Origin: Cupriavidus sp. WGlv3
GTDB lineage: Bacteria; Pseudomonadota; Gammaproteobacteria; Burkholderiales; Burkholderiaceae
Length of the DNA stretch: 64,000 bases
Direction of reading: 5' to 3'
NCBI RefSeq assembly: GCF_023952475.1
Contig: NZ_JALHRX010000009.1
Span: 1-64,000 of the forward strand
This document shows, one piece after another, positions 37,690 through 47,023 of this stretch. Position 1 is the first letter of the stretch, and each line of letters begins with the position of its first letter. A model generated the notes under the pieces. The model made no database searches. It had not been told where the DNA came from and saw only the letters and a list, made by a program, of their open reading frames with translations. Made by a program: the position numbers and the translations under genes.

Positions 37690-38649
37690 CTACGAGCCCG
37701 CGTGGGGCGCCGCCGGTGCCGCCGCGGGCGCCTGCACCGGCACCGCCATGTCCTCGCCCACCTCGGCGCAGAACTCCGCCACCACGCCGGTGGCCAGCCC
37801 GACGATCGACTCGTTGACCTCCAGCCCCGCGCCGATGCGCCACGAGGCGACGATATCGAGCGCGGGCGGATGGTTCTCCACGTCGACCACCGACAGCGTG
37901 CCATCGGCCAGCTCCTTGCGCACCAATGCCGGCGGCACCGCGCCGATGCCGAAGCCGTCGCCGATCAGCCGCGTCATCGCCGCCACCGAGTTCACGCAGT
38001 TGATGCGCGGCGAGGCCACGCCGTTCAGGTGGAACAGGCTCAGGATGTCCTGGTGCGGGCGCGAGTTCTTGACGAAGGTGATGACGCGCTCGGCGGCCAG
38101 TTCGTCGAGCGAGGCATAGGGCCGGTCACAGGCGGAGCCGGTGGCGACGATCCAGCGGATCGGGTAGCGCGCCAGCTCGACATTGCGCACCGTCTCCAGC
38201 CGCAGCAGGTCGGTCTGGAAGATCACGTCGAGATAGCCCTTCTGCAGCTGGTCGCACAGGTTCAGCGCGGCATCGGCGGTCAGTTCGATCTCCAGCGCCG
38301 GGTAGGCCTGCATGGCGCGCTTGACCACGGTGGAGAGCCAGGTATGGATCACCGAGTCCATCGCGCCGATGCGCACCCGCCCCGCGATGGCGCGCGAACG
38401 GTCCAGCGACTGCCGCATATGGTGCATGGTGTTCACCATCTTCTCGGCATACTCCAGCACGCGCTGGCCCTCCGGCGTCAGCGTGACGCCGCGCGAATCG
38501 CGCAGGAACAGCTTGACCCCCAGGTCTTCCTCCAGCACCGCGATGCGGCTGGAGATCGAGGCCTGGGTGCTGAACAGCTTCTCCGCGGTCAGCCGGAAGC
38601 TGCGCAGGCGGGCGACCCAGACAAAGGTTTCGAGAAAGCGCAGGTTCAT
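37690..38649 (-). CDS. LysR-family transcriptional regulator
   Basis: A 319-residue regulator. Residues 1-60 form the winged helix-turn-helix ([35 protein letters not shown]), followed by a substrate-binding domain (from about residue 90) and an Ala/Pro-rich tail. It is transcribed in the same direction as, and immediately before, DUF1445, an arrangement common for DUF1445 genes in this order. It probably senses a small metabolite and controls the downstream hydro-lyase. The ligand is unknown. Confidence 0.9.
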   Translation of the reverse strand: MNLRFLETFVWVARLRSFRLTAEKLFSTQASISSRIAVLEEDLGVKLFLRDSRGVTLTPEGQRVLEYAEKMVNTMHHMRQSLDRSRAIAGRVRIGAMDSVIHTWLSTVVKRAMQAYPALEIELTADAALNLCDQLQKGYLDVIFQTDLLRLETVRNVELARYPIRWIVATGSACDRPYASLDELAAERVITFVKNSRPHQDILSLFHLNGVASPRINCVNSVAAMTRLIGDGFGIGAVPPALVRKELADGTLSVVDVENHPPALDIVASWRIGAGLEVNESIVGLATGVVAEFCAEVGEDMAVPVQAPAAAPAAPHAGS

Positions 38650-38787
38650 GGGCGATGGGGATGGGCTGCCGCTCCGGCGTCAGCGTGTCGAGCGAAAGAA
38701 TCTACGCGATGACACGGTGGCAAACAAGCGTTTGACAGCGGCGCTCGGTAGCGTGGCCCGCTGCAGTGCGGCATCGACGCGCCGCGC

Positions 38788-39393
38788 TCACGCGCCCAGC
38801 GGCGACGGCTGCGACGGCGTCGGCGGCTGGCGCGGCGGGATCAGTGCCGGGCCGCGCGCCGCGTCCTCTTCGGCCTCATGCTGCGCCGCTTCGGCCTGCG
38901 CCTTCATGCGCTGCAGCGCGGCCAGCAGGTCGTCGCCCAGCGCCTCCGGGTACTCCGCGCGCGCGCCGTCGGGCACGGCCGACGGGTCCAGCCACACCTG
39001 CCAGGTCACGCGCGTGGTGCCTACGTCCTGCCCCGGCGTGGCCTGCAGCCGCCCGCGCGTATGGCTGGAGAGCTTGCGGTAGCTGTACGAGTACGGCCCC
39101 TTGTCGGTCAGCACGTCGACCGCGGGCAAGCCGCCGGCCTGGTGGGCCATGCGCCGTACCGTGCCCGGGCTGCCGTTGCCCAGCACCACGCGGCAGTCCT
39201 TGTAGACGGTGTCCCAGTCCGGCACCGCGCAGTAGCCGCCGGCCAGCTGCCAGACGCGCGCCGGATCGGCCAGCACCTCGACCGAGCGCTCCACGGGGAT
39301 CAGCTGCGCGTGCGCCGGCGCCTGCCACGCCAGCAGCAGCGCAGGCACGGCGAGCCGGAGCGTGGACAGGGTCAGGCGGACAAGGCTAGGCAT
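38788..39393 (-). CDS. Exported SRPBCC-fold (START/Bet v1-like) protein
   Basis: A 201-residue protein with an N-terminal signal peptide (LAVPALLLAWQAPAHAQ, cleavage after AHA), then a polyketide-cyclase/dehydrase-type SRPBCC domain (VERSVEVLADPARVWQLAGG, VPDWDTVYKDCRVV). The tail is Gln/Glu/Pro-rich. It is probably periplasmic and binds a hydrophobic ligand; no catalytic motif is evident. The ATG at 39393 is preferred over a TTG two codons earlier. Two copies of the secretion-locus operator lie upstream, so it may belong to the same regulon. Confidence 0.75.
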   Translation of the reverse strand: MPSLVRLTLSTLRLAVPALLLAWQAPAHAQLIPVERSVEVLADPARVWQLAGGYCAVPDWDTVYKDCRVVLGNGSPGTVRRMAHQAGGLPAVDVLTDKGPYSYSYRKLSSHTRGRLQATPGQDVGTTRVTWQVWLDPSAVPDGARAEYPEALGDDLLAALQRMKAQAEAAQHEAEEDAARGPALIPPRQPPTPSQPSPLGA

Positions 39394-39462
39394 CGGCAAG
39401 GCGGCACGCGCACGGTGAGGGCAATGGGTGCAAGCCTAGCCGAGCGCGGCGGCGTGTGCCAT

Positions 39463-39478
39463 TACCGAAGGCTCGTAG
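39463..39478 (-). promoter_or_regulatory. Operator copy upstream of the SRPBCC gene (TACCGAAGGCTCGTAG)
   Basis: Almost identical to the copy before sctV (TACCGAGGATTCGTAG). It lies 69 nt before the SRPBCC start, with a -10-like TAGGCT on the minus strand (39438-39433) centred 35 bp away. Confidence 0.65.
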
Positions 39479-39503
39479 CGCCTGGGGCTTGCACCACCCC
39501 GGC

Positions 39504-39519
39504 CTACGGGTTTCCGTAG
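39504..39519. promoter_or_regulatory. Second operator copy, near-perfect palindrome (CTACGGGTTTCCGTAG)
   Basis: With one flanking base each side it is CCTACGG-4-CCGTAGG, the most symmetric of the five copies. It lies 41 bp from the neighbouring copy. On the plus strand a -10-like TATGCT lies at 39553-39558, so it may drive plus-strand transcription as well as, or instead of, assisting the SRPBCC promoter. Confidence 0.6.
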
Positions 39520-39911
39520 GCCCGTGGCCAACCCGCATGCGCTGGCGCGCCGTATGCTTATGCCCTCGCGGGTCCGGGCCCGCGCGCGCCGCCGCGGCAT
39601 CGGGGAAAACCCGCGGGCCGTGGCGATGACGCCACGGGCCGGAACGGCGCCAGCCGCGCATTGACGGGCGTTCAGCACAGGAATCAATTTTTCTTATCGG
39701 CTGCCGCCCGAAAAACTAGTTGGACGCCGGCTACCGGGCCTTTCAAGAATGCAGTCAGCGGGTGCACCGCGGGAGGCGCTGCAAGCCCGCACCGCCGCGC
39801 CATCGACACGCGCCAGCGGTAGCCGGCAATGCCTGCCGGGACCACAAGGCAAGCGCCGCGTACCGCGCGCCCCTGCCAGGGCCGAGCCAGACATACCAAG
39901 ACGAGGAATGC
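39520..39911. other. Leader region before the MFS gene
   Basis: About 390 nt without a convincing gene. It holds a GC hairpin (CCGTGGCG, loop ATGA, CGCCACGG at 39618-39637) and a 36-codon frame from 39554 with no ribosome site, which I do not call. A longer in-frame extension of the MFS gene runs through part of it but is not family-like. Confidence 0.5.
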
Positions 39912-41225
39912 ATGGAAACGCAGATCGGCAGTATCCAGAGCCCCCAGCCATCATCGCCCGCCAGCGCCGAGGCAGCACCGTCGCGCGGCTTTTTCTCCTG
40001 GTACCGCGACATCACCGCCAATGAGCGCCGTACCTTCTGGAGCTGCAAGGTCGGCTATGCGCTCGACGCCATGGACACGCAGTTCCTGAGCTTCGTCATC
40101 CCCACGCTGATCGCCACCTGGGGCATCAGCCGCGCCGACGCCGGCTTTATCGGCACCGCCACGCTGCTGACCTCGGCCGCGGGCGGCTGGGTCGCCGGCA
40201 TCCTGTCCGACCGCATCGGCCGCGTGCGCACGCTGCAGCTGACCATCCTGTGGTTTGCCTTCTTCACCTTCCTGTGCGGGCTGGCGCAGACCTATGAACA
40301 GCTGCTGGTGGCGCGCGCGCTGATGGGCTTCGGCTTCGGCGGCGAATGGACCGCTGGCGCGGTGCTGATCGGCGAAGCCATCCGCGCGCAGGACCGCGGC
40401 AAGGCGGTGGGCATGGTGCAGGCCGGCTGGGCGGTGGGCTGGGGGCTGGCGGCGCTGCTCTATGCGCTGGTGTTCTCGCTGCTGCCCGCCGAGACCGCAT
40501 GGCGCGTGCTGTTCCTGATCGGGCTGCTGCCGGCGGTGTTCGTGATCGTGCTGCGCCGCCTGGTCAAGGAGCCCGAGGTCTATACCGAGCACAAGGCGCG
40601 CGAGGCCCAGGCCAGCGAGAAAACCTCGTTCGCCGCGATCTTCTCGCCGCGCCTGCTCAGCATCACGCTGCGCGCGGCGCTGCTCACCACCGGCGCGCAG
40701 GGCGGCTACTACGCCATCACCACCTGGCTGCCGACCTTCCTCAAGTCCGAGCGCGGCCTGACCGTGCTGGGCACCGGCGGCTACCTGGCGATGGTGATCG
40801 TCGGCTCCTATATCGGCTACGTCACCAGCGCCTACCTGACCGACCGCATCGGCCGCAAGCGCAATTTCATCCTGTTCGCACTGGGCTCGATGACGATCGC
40901 GCTGGCCTATACGCACATCCCGGTCAACGACACCGTGATGCTGCTGCTCGGCTTTCCGCTGGGCTTCTTTGCCTCGGGCATCTTCGCCGGCATGGGTGCG
41001 TTCCTGACCGAGCTGTTCCCGACCAGCGTGCGCGGCTCCGGCCAGGGCTTCTGCTACAACGTGGGCCGTGCCATCGGCGCGTTCTTCCCGTTCCTGATCG
41101 GCCATGTCAGCCAGCAGATGTCGCTGGGCCATGCGATCGGCATCTTTGCCGCGGCCGCGTATGGCGTGCTGATCCTGGCGGCGCTGACATTACCGGAAAC
41201 GCGCGGCAAGGCACTGGAGGCGTAG
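39912..41225 (+). CDS. MFS transporter, AAHS/SHS-type carboxylate:H+ symporter
   Basis: A 437-residue inner-membrane protein with 12 predicted membrane segments. Seen: the early GYALDAMDTQFLSF, the loop motif GILSDRIGRVRTLQ, FGFGGEWTAGAVLI and the second-half loop YLTDRIGRKRNF, all typical of the metabolite:H+ symporters for aromatic or small organic acids. The ATG at 39912 is chosen because GAGG precedes it. It lies divergent from the SRPBCC gene. The substrate cannot be read from sequence; proximity to DUF1445 makes a dicarboxylate or amino-acid-derived acid possible. Ends in its own terminator. Confidence 0.85.
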   Translation: METQIGSIQSPQPSSPASAEAAPSRGFFSWYRDITANERRTFWSCKVGYALDAMDTQFLSFVIPTLIATWGISRADAGFIGTATLLTSAAGGWVAGILSDRIGRVRTLQLTILWFAFFTFLCGLAQTYEQLLVARALMGFGFGGEWTAGAVLIGEAIRAQDRGKAVGMVQAGWAVGWGLAALLYALVFSLLPAETAWRVLFLIGLLPAVFVIVLRRLVKEPEVYTEHKAREAQASEKTSFAAIFSPRLLSITLRAALLTTGAQGGYYAITTWLPTFLKSERGLTVLGTGGYLAMVIVGSYIGYVTSAYLTDRIGRKRNFILFALGSMTIALAYTHIPVNDTVMLLLGFPLGFFASGIFAGMGAFLTELFPTSVRGSGQGFCYNVGRAIGAFFPFLIGHVSQQMSLGHAIGIFAAAAYGVLILAALTLPETRGKALEA

Positions 41226-41549
41226 GCCGCAACATGACACCGCCGCGGCCTGGCGCCGCGGCTCGTGCAGACCACAATAACAATCACGGCAGCCCCACGC
41301 CGGGCTGCCCAGTTTTCTTCCGGCGGGAATCGGGTCAGCAGTATGTCGGGCTTGCCAGCTCGACGGCAGTGCAGCGCAGCCGCGATACGCGCTGGCGATG
41401 GCCAGGCTCCGTGCAGCATCGGCGGACCGCCACGACCGGCACGACGCCCCGCGCCCCGCAATGCCGCCGCGCAGGCCAGCCCCATTTGCGCGCGTGGACC
41501 GGCTCACAAGGCCGTGTTCGCACGCCAAGACTCGTTGTCGGAGGCCTAC
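41226..41549. other. Intergenic region before the LuxR-type gene
   Basis: Contains the MFS terminator (41288-41318) in its first third. The remainder is GC-rich with no convincing gene and no copy of the CTACG..CGTAG operator. The promoter of the LuxR-type gene must lie here but I could not place it. Confidence 0.5.
41288..41318 (+). terminator. Rho-independent terminator after the MFS gene
   Basis: GGCAGCCC (41288-41295) pairs with GGGCTGCC (41302-41309) and is followed by a T-rich tail (CAGTTTTCTT). Confidence 0.8.
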
Positions 41550-42536
41550 ATGATCAAAGATGTGGAAGTCGTGCCGTACCGTGACGCGGGGGCGTCCGGG
41601 CATGGCACCGCAGCAACCACCGCACGCCCCACGGCCCGCCCGGCCACCGCGCCTGGCAGCGCCCCGGCACTGGTGGCCAACAACGGCATCAAGGTATTCG
41701 GCGAGCGCCACCTGGTGCCGGTCAGGCAGCGCGTGCGCCACGGCGCCACCCCCGGCCTGGTGACCGCGCTGCAGGCCGAGCCGACTCACGAAGGCCGCAG
41801 CGCCGTGATGCAGTCCGCCATCCGCGCCATCGGCTTCGACTGGCTGGGCTATGCCACCGCCGCGCATGTCGGCGGCCAGCTGCAGCCGCGCACCTTCTTT
41901 GAAAGCTATTCGCCGCCGGGCTGGCGCGAGCGCTATTTCCGCGAGCGCTACTACGAAATCGATCCGCGCACGCCGCAGCCGGGCACCTTCTGCCTGCCCA
42001 CCGTGTGGGATGCCGATGACCTGGCACAAACGCCGCTGGGCAACGTGCCGCCACTGCGCCGCCGCCGCTTCCTGGAAGACCTGCGCGACGCCGGCGTGCG
42101 CAGCGGCATCTTCCTCAACCTGCCGATGCCGGGCAACAGCGAGTTCGTGCTGATCAGCTTTATGTCGGGCATCGAAAGCCGGCGCTGGATCGGCGATTCG
42201 GTGGTGGGCCAGGCGCTGGCGATGGGGCTGGCGCTGCATGAGTTCCTGACCTGCCACGTCGAGATTCCCGCGTTTGCCGGCCGCCATCGCGAAGGCCTGT
42301 CCGACGTGCAGCGCGATATCCTCGCCTGCCTGGCGCAGGGCCTGTCGGACAAGGAGATCGCGCGGCGCATGGACATGTCGATCTTTAACGTCGACTACCA
42401 CATGCGCCGGCTGCGCAGCCACTTCGGCGTGCGCAACCGCGTGCAGCTGGCCAGCGCGGCGACATTGCTGCGGCCGCCGGGGGCACCGCTGTCGGTGGAC
42501 AGGGACAAGGACGCGGCGGGGGTGATTGCGGCTTAG
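41550..42536 (+). CDS. LuxR-type regulator with autoinducer-binding-like domain, beside the T3SS
   Basis: A 328-residue regulator. About 85 N-terminal residues are an Ala/Thr/Pro-rich extension, then an autoinducer-binding-like domain (FDWLGY, PPGWRERYFRERYYEIDP), then a LuxR helix-turn-helix at about 250-307 (SDVQRDILACLAQGLSDKE, then VDYHMRRLRSHFGVRNRVQ). The ATG is backed by GGAGG. No luxI-type synthase is nearby, so it is a LuxR solo. It sits convergent to sctU and is the best candidate in the window for binding the palindromes before sctV, sctQ and the giant gene; LuxR proteins bind palindromes of this size centred near -42. That link is inference. Confidence 0.85.
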   Translation: MIKDVEVVPYRDAGASGHGTAATTARPTARPATAPGSAPALVANNGIKVFGERHLVPVRQRVRHGATPGLVTALQAEPTHEGRSAVMQSAIRAIGFDWLGYATAAHVGGQLQPRTFFESYSPPGWRERYFRERYYEIDPRTPQPGTFCLPTVWDADDLAQTPLGNVPPLRRRRFLEDLRDAGVRSGIFLNLPMPGNSEFVLISFMSGIESRRWIGDSVVGQALAMGLALHEFLTCHVEIPAFAGRHREGLSDVQRDILACLAQGLSDKEIARRMDMSIFNVDYHMRRLRSHFGVRNRVQLASAATLLRPPGAPLSVDRDKDAAGVIAA

Positions 42537-42576
42537 TTTTCGCTATCGGGTTAGCTTTGGCTCGACCGACGGTGTA

Positions 42577-42604
42577 CTCCCTCTCCCGCAAGCGGGAGAG
42601 GGAG
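42577..42604. repeat. REP-like palindrome (CTCCCTCTCCCGC / GCGGGAGAGGGAG)
   Basis: A 13-bp perfect stem with a 2-nt loop, the second copy of the element at 13282. It lies between the convergent LuxR-type and sctU gene ends, so it may also act as a bidirectional transcription block. Confidence 0.7.
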
Positions 42605-42636
42605 CAAATCCGCAGCGTGGATATTCCCACCCCACC

Positions 42637-43671
42637 TCACTCCCCCTTAGCCCACCGCATCAACTCCGCCACCCGCTCGAACAAGGTCTGGTCGATATAC
42701 CGGTCCAGCGGCACGTTCAGGTACAGCCGCTGCGCCAGGTCCGAATCGAAGGCCGACGGCACCAGGTAGTCCGCCGCGGCCTGGCGGATGCGCGCCGCCA
42801 CCTGGCCGCTGCCCTTGGCCACCACCCGCGGCAGCGTGCCGGGGCCGTCGTAGCGCAGCGCCACCGCGTACTGGGTGGAGTACACCACCGCGGTCGACAC
42901 CCGCACCCGCTCGCTGACGCCGAAGAATGCGGCCTCGAAGAAGGCCGCGCGACGGCGCCCGGCCATGATCGGGTCGCCCTGGGTCTCCTTGTATTCGCGG
43001 CGGTACTCGTCGACGCTCATGCGCTGGCGCTTCATGAACTGGTGGCGCTCGTGCACGTAGTCCACCACCGCCATCACCAGGTAGATCACCGCGGCCCAGC
43101 AGCACATGCGCAGGATGATGTAGGCGACCAGCAGCAGGATTTCCGCGGGGCGCGCGTAGCCGGTGCGCACGCCGTCCTCGATCGCGCCCAGCGCCAGCAC
43201 GTAGACAAGCCCCGCCAGCAGCAGGATCTTGACCAGGATCTTGGCCAGGTTCACGAGGTTGCGCACGGCGAACATGCGTTTCAGGCCCTCGGCCGGGTTC
43301 AGCCGCGCCAGGTCAGGCTTGATCTGCTCGAACGCCACCAGCGGCCCCACCTGCAGGAACGCGCCGACAATGCCGCATACCAGCGCCAGGCCGACGATCG
43401 GCAGCACGCCCATCAGCAGGAAGCGCGCCGCGGCCTCGCCCAGCACCAGCATCTGCTGGTCCGCCAGGTGCTGCGGCACGCTGCCCATGGCGCTATGCCA
43501 CAAGGCCTGGAACAGCCGCACGAAATAGCGCCCCAGCAGCCACAAGCCGGCCAGCACGCCGAGGAACACCACCGCCGAAGTGACGTCGCTGCTGCGCGGC
43601 ACCTCGCCGCGCTTGCGCGCCTCGTCCAGCTTGCGCCGGGTTGCCTCGAGGTTCTTTTCGCTGTCGCTCAT
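42637..43671 (-). CDS. sctU: T3SS export-apparatus switch protein SctU, NPTH motif absent
   Basis: A 344-residue inner-membrane protein of the FlhB/YscU family, last gene of the secretion operon. Seen: N-terminal SEKNLEATRRKLDEARKRGEV, four membrane segments within about residues 25-215, EYKETQGDP and the cytoplasmic domain. In nearly all family members an NPTH motif near residue 264 cleaves itself to switch substrate class. Here the matching stretch is AVVYSTQYAVALRY: Asn and His are replaced by Tyr and Gln. The reading frame is intact and both flanks are conserved, so this is a real substitution rather than a frameshift. It suggests a non-cleaving SctU or a different switch mechanism. Confidence 0.9.
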   Translation of the reverse strand: MSDSEKNLEATRRKLDEARKRGEVPRSSDVTSAVVFLGVLAGLWLLGRYFVRLFQALWHSAMGSVPQHLADQQMLVLGEAAARFLLMGVLPIVGLALVCGIVGAFLQVGPLVAFEQIKPDLARLNPAEGLKRMFAVRNLVNLAKILVKILLLAGLVYVLALGAIEDGVRTGYARPAEILLLVAYIILRMCCWAAVIYLVMAVVDYVHERHQFMKRQRMSVDEYRREYKETQGDPIMAGRRRAAFFEAAFFGVSERVRVSTAVVYSTQYAVALRYDGPGTLPRVVAKGSGQVAARIRQAAADYLVPSAFDSDLAQRLYLNVPLDRYIDQTLFERVAELMRWAKGE

Positions 43672-43697
43672 TGGGTATCGATATGCCGCCGCCGGTG

Positions 43698-44513
43698 CTA
43701 GCGCGCCGCGCCCCGGCGCAGCATCTCGATCAGGATATTGTCCGGGCGCAGGAAGCCCTGCAGCGTATCCACCATCACCGCCAGCATCAGCACCAGCATC
43801 AGGAACGCCACCGAGATCTTGACCGGCTGCGCGAACTGGAACACGTCGAACTGCGGTACGAAGCGCGCGATCAGCGCAAAGCCCAGCTCGACGATCACCA
43901 GCAGCAGCAGGATCGGCGCGGCCAGCTTGACCACCCACGAGAACAGCGTACCGGCGTAGAGATTGGCAAAGCCCATCGACGCCAGCGACATCTCCGGCCC
44001 GAACGACATCACCGGCCAGAACGCGAACGACTCCACGATCACCCCGGTCATGGCGATAAAGCCGCCCAGCGCCGCGAACAGCGCGATGCCGAAGTGCGAC
44101 AGCAGGTTTTCCATGGGCCCGTCCTCCTGCTGCGTCACCGGGTCGAAGAAGGTGGCGTTGCCCGAGCCGGTCTGGAAGTCGATCAGCTCGCCGATCATCT
44201 GCAGCGCCACGAAGAACAGCCCGAACGCCATCCCCAGCAGCAGCCCGATAAAGGCCTCCTTGAAGATCAGCACCAGCCACAGGCCACCGGCGACGGCGTC
44301 CAGGTCGATGCGCGCGCCCGGCGACACGAACAGCGCGATCGCCAGCACGATGCCGTTGCGCACCACCCCGGGGATGGCCTGCTGCGACAGGAACGGCAGC
44401 ACCGTAAACGCCGTCAGCAGGCGCGGCATCACCATCACGATCGGCATGATGACCTCGCGTCCCCACTGGAACAGCAAGGCGGGATCGAGCAGTTCGCCCT
44501 GCATCTCAGGCAT
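43698..44513 (-). CDS. sctT: T3SS export-apparatus protein SctT
   Basis: A 271-residue inner-membrane protein of the FliR/YscT family, part of the SctRST export gate. Multiple hydrophobic segments and FQTGSGNATFFDPVTQQEDGP are typical. The start is ambiguous: ATG at 44513 overlaps sctO, while ATG at 44504 follows its stop by one base. It sits between sctO and sctU (26-nt gap), as the export-gate genes usually do. Confidence 0.9.
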   Translation of the reverse strand: MPEMQGELLDPALLFQWGREVIMPIVMVMPRLLTAFTVLPFLSQQAIPGVVRNGIVLAIALFVSPGARIDLDAVAGGLWLVLIFKEAFIGLLLGMAFGLFFVALQMIGELIDFQTGSGNATFFDPVTQQEDGPMENLLSHFGIALFAALGGFIAMTGVIVESFAFWPVMSFGPEMSLASMGFANLYAGTLFSWVVKLAAPILLLLVIVELGFALIARFVPQFDVFQFAQPVKISVAFLMLVLMLAVMVDTLQGFLRPDNILIEMLRRGAAR

Positions 44514-45018
44514 GCCGCGCGTCGTGCCGATCAGCGTGCCAGGCGCGCGCCGCGGCTTCGTCGATGGCTTCGTCCTCGCGCCGCCCGGCGCCGGCGCGCA
44601 GCGCGCGGCGTTCGCGCAGCGCCAGTTCGCGCGCGCCGTCCAGCCGCGCCTGCGCGCGCAGCAGCGCGCGGCGGGCCTCGTCGAAGGCGGCGCGCCGCCG
44701 CGCCACGTCGTCGAGCACCGTGGCCAGATTGGCATTGGCCCGGGCGATGCGGGCATCGAAGGCGCTCTGCCAGCCCTGCGCATCGAGCAGCCCCGACACC
44801 GACACCCCGCCCTGCGAGGCGCCCTGCCGCAGGCGATCGATAAACGCCGCACGCTCGGCCAGCGCGGCCTGCACCGCCTGCTGCGCGGCCTCGGCCTGCT
44901 GCAGCCCTGCCATCACCTGCGCGCGGTGGTGCTGCAACGCGCGCAGCGCGTCTTCCTGGCGGCGCTGGCGCACCGCCTCCAGCTGGCCCAGGCGCGGGTC
45001 GGCGCCGCCGGCCGTCAT
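44506..45018 (-). CDS. sctO: T3SS stalk protein SctO (YscO/FliJ-like)
   Basis: A 170-residue protein, almost wholly charged and helical with Ala/Arg/Glu/Gln heptads, as expected for the coiled-coil stalk that links the ATPase to the export gate. Identification rests on position directly after sctN (4-nt ATGA overlap), size and coiled-coil character rather than on sequence motifs. Confidence 0.75.
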   Translation of the reverse strand: MTAGGADPRLGQLEAVRQRRQEDALRALQHHRAQVMAGLQQAEAAQQAVQAALAERAAFIDRLRQGASQGGVSVSGLLDAQGWQSAFDARIARANANLATVLDDVARRRAAFDEARRALLRAQARLDGARELALRERRALRAGAGRREDEAIDEAAARAWHADRHDARHA

Positions 45019-46397
45019 CGCGCGGCTCCCGCAAGCGGTGCGGGCTCGCGCACGCGCAGCGCCTGCGCCAGCTTGTCGACGGCGCCGGCAAAGGTATCGA
45101 GCCGCGCCGCCGGCTGCGCCAGGTAGGCGCGGATATCCGGCATCGCCGCCACGGCGGCGTCGGCGACCGGGTCGGCGCCGGGCCGGTATTCGCCGATCTG
45201 CAGCAGCAGCTCCAGCTCCTGGTACCGGGCCAGCAGCTGGCGCAGCCGCGCCGCGTCGCGCGCATGCGCGCCGGCCACCACCTGCGGCATCACCCGGCTG
45301 ACTGACTGCAGCACGTCCACCGGCGGATACTGGCCGGCGCTGGCCAGCTTGCGCGACAGCACGATATGGCCATCGAGGATGGAGCGCACCTCTTCGGCGA
45401 TGGGGTCGCTGTCGTCCTCGCCTTCAGTCAGCACGGTATACGCCGCGGTGATCGAACCCTGCACGCCGGTGCCGGCCCGCTCCAGCAGCTGCGGCAGCAT
45501 CGAGAACACCGACGGCGGATAGCTGCGCCGCGTCGGCGGCTCGCCGCTGGCCAGGCCGATTTCGCGCTGCGCGCGCGCCAGCCGCGTCAGCGAATCGACC
45601 AGCAGCAGCACGCGCCGGCCCTGGTCGCGGAAATGCTCGGCGATCGCGGTGGCGGTATAGGCGCAGCGTACGCGCTCCATCGGCGAGCGGTCCGAGGTGG
45701 ACACCACCAGCACCGTACGCGCCATGCCGTCGGGGCCCAGGTTGTACTCGATGAACTCGCGCACCTCGCGGCCGCGTTCGCCCACCAGCGCGACCACGTT
45801 GACATCGCTGGACGCGCCCCGCGCCAGCATCCCGAGCAAGGTGGACTTGCCCACGCCGGGCGGCGCGAAGATGCCCACGCGCTGGCCCTCGCCCAGCGTC
45901 AGCAGGCCATCGATGGCGCGCACCCCGGTGGCCAGCGGCTCGCGGATCAGCCGGCGCGTCAGCGGGTCGGGCGGCTCGTTGTCCACCGGCACGCGCGCCA
46001 CGCCGTCGAGCGCGCCCTTGCCGTCGATGGGCTCGCCCAGCGCGTCGAGCACGCGGCCCAGCAGCGCGGCGCCGGCCGGGCACTGGTGGCCGTGGGCCGA
46101 CGGGATGACCTCGGTCAGCGCCGACACCCCGGTGGTGCGCCCCAGCGGCGTGAGCAGCGCGGTCTGCTGCACGAAGCCGACCACCTCGGCCAGCAGCGGC
46201 GGCTCGCCGGGCGTGACCAGCTGGCACAGCTCGCCCACATGGGCCTGGATGCCGGTGGCGTTGATCAGCATGCCCACCGCCTTGCTGACGCGGCCGCGCA
46301 TCGCCACCGGCGTGAAATGCTCGAACGCGCGTTCCAGGTCGGCGGCGGCATGCTGTAGCGCGGCTTCGATATCGGTGGCGGGGAGTTCGGTGGACAT
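45015..46397 (-). CDS. sctN: T3SS ATPase SctN
   Basis: A 460-residue cytoplasmic ATPase that unfolds and feeds substrates to the export gate. Seen: Walker [10 protein letters not shown] near residue 177, [12 protein letters not shown], Walker [20 protein letters not shown] and the family stretch [24 protein letters not shown]. The start at MSTELPATD is preceded by GAGG. Length and motifs are those of a complete enzyme. Confidence 0.96.
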   Translation of the reverse strand: MSTELPATDIEAALQHAAADLERAFEHFTPVAMRGRVSKAVGMLINATGIQAHVGELCQLVTPGEPPLLAEVVGFVQQTALLTPLGRTTGVSALTEVIPSAHGHQCPAGAALLGRVLDALGEPIDGKGALDGVARVPVDNEPPDPLTRRLIREPLATGVRAIDGLLTLGEGQRVGIFAPPGVGKSTLLGMLARGASSDVNVVALVGERGREVREFIEYNLGPDGMARTVLVVSTSDRSPMERVRCAYTATAIAEHFRDQGRRVLLLVDSLTRLARAQREIGLASGEPPTRRSYPPSVFSMLPQLLERAGTGVQGSITAAYTVLTEGEDDSDPIAEEVRSILDGHIVLSRKLASAGQYPPVDVLQSVSRVMPQVVAGAHARDAARLRQLLARYQELELLLQIGEYRPGADPVADAAVAAMPDIRAYLAQPAARLDTFAGAVDKLAQALRVREPAPLAGAAR

Positions 46398-46414
46398 GAT
46401 TGTCAGCCTCAGAG

Positions 46415-47023
46415 TCAGCCCGCGCGGAGCCGCCGCGCAAAGGCTTCGAGCTGCGCCTGCAGACCCACTTCCATGGTGCCCGAGGGAGTCTGGATGCGAC
46501 AGGCATCGGGTTCCAGCCCGGGCTCGACCACCACGTTGGCGCGGCGCGGCCACTCCTGGGTCTCGGCCAGGCGGTCGAGCAGGCTGCGCACCGCCTGCTC
46601 GCGGCCCAGCGGGATCTGGATGGTGATAAAGGGCTCGGCGCGCACCAGCGCCTCGACGCGCTGCAGCGCCACCTCCAGGATGATGTCGGGGTCGAGCTCG
46701 CCGGCAATCTGCTGCACCGCCTTCATCACGATCTCGGCCATGGTGCGGCGCATCGCGCCCAGCTGGCGCTCAGCCTCGGCGGCGGTGCTGACCTGCGCCG
46801 CGGCGTGGTCGGCGTGCGCGCGCGCCCAGCCTTCGCGGTAGCCGTGCTGGCGGCGCTCCTCGGCCTCGCGCTGGGCTTCGGAGCGGATATGCATGGCCTC
46901 GCTGCGCGCGGATTCGATCACCGCGGCGGCGTCGAGCAAGGCGGCATACTCGGCCTCCTTGAGCACCTTGCGCTCGGACAGCAGCTGCAGGTTTTCGCTG
47001 GTGATCAGAAAAGCCAATGCCAT
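46415..47023 (-). CDS. sctL: T3SS ATPase regulator SctL (FliH/YscL-like)
   Basis: A 202-residue peripheral protein that binds the ATPase and the sorting platform. Seen: N-terminal [23 protein letters not shown], a long charged helix rich in Ala/Glu/Arg (about 35-90) and the C-terminal FliH-like domain ending [20 protein letters not shown]. It overlaps sctK by 19 nt. Confidence 0.88.
   Translation of the reverse strand: MALAFLITSENLQLLSERKVLKEAEYAALLDAAAVIESARSEAMHIRSEAQREAEERRQHGYREGWARAHADHAAAQVSTAAEAERQLGAMRRTMAEIVMKAVQQIAGELDPDIILEVALQRVEALVRAEPFITIQIPLGREQAVRSLLDRLAETQEWPRRANVVVEPGLEPDACRIQTPSGTMEVGLQAQLEAFARRLRAG

Noticed and set aside
36767..37843. DUF1445 gene starting at 37843
   Set aside because: The first 91 residues are Arg/Gly-rich, overlap the LysR gene and have no family similarity; MNQPLQHA at 37570 is the natural start.
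39554..39664. 36-codon frame downstream of the second operator copy
   Set aside because: No ribosome site and Arg/Ala-rich composition typical of random GC-rich sequence.
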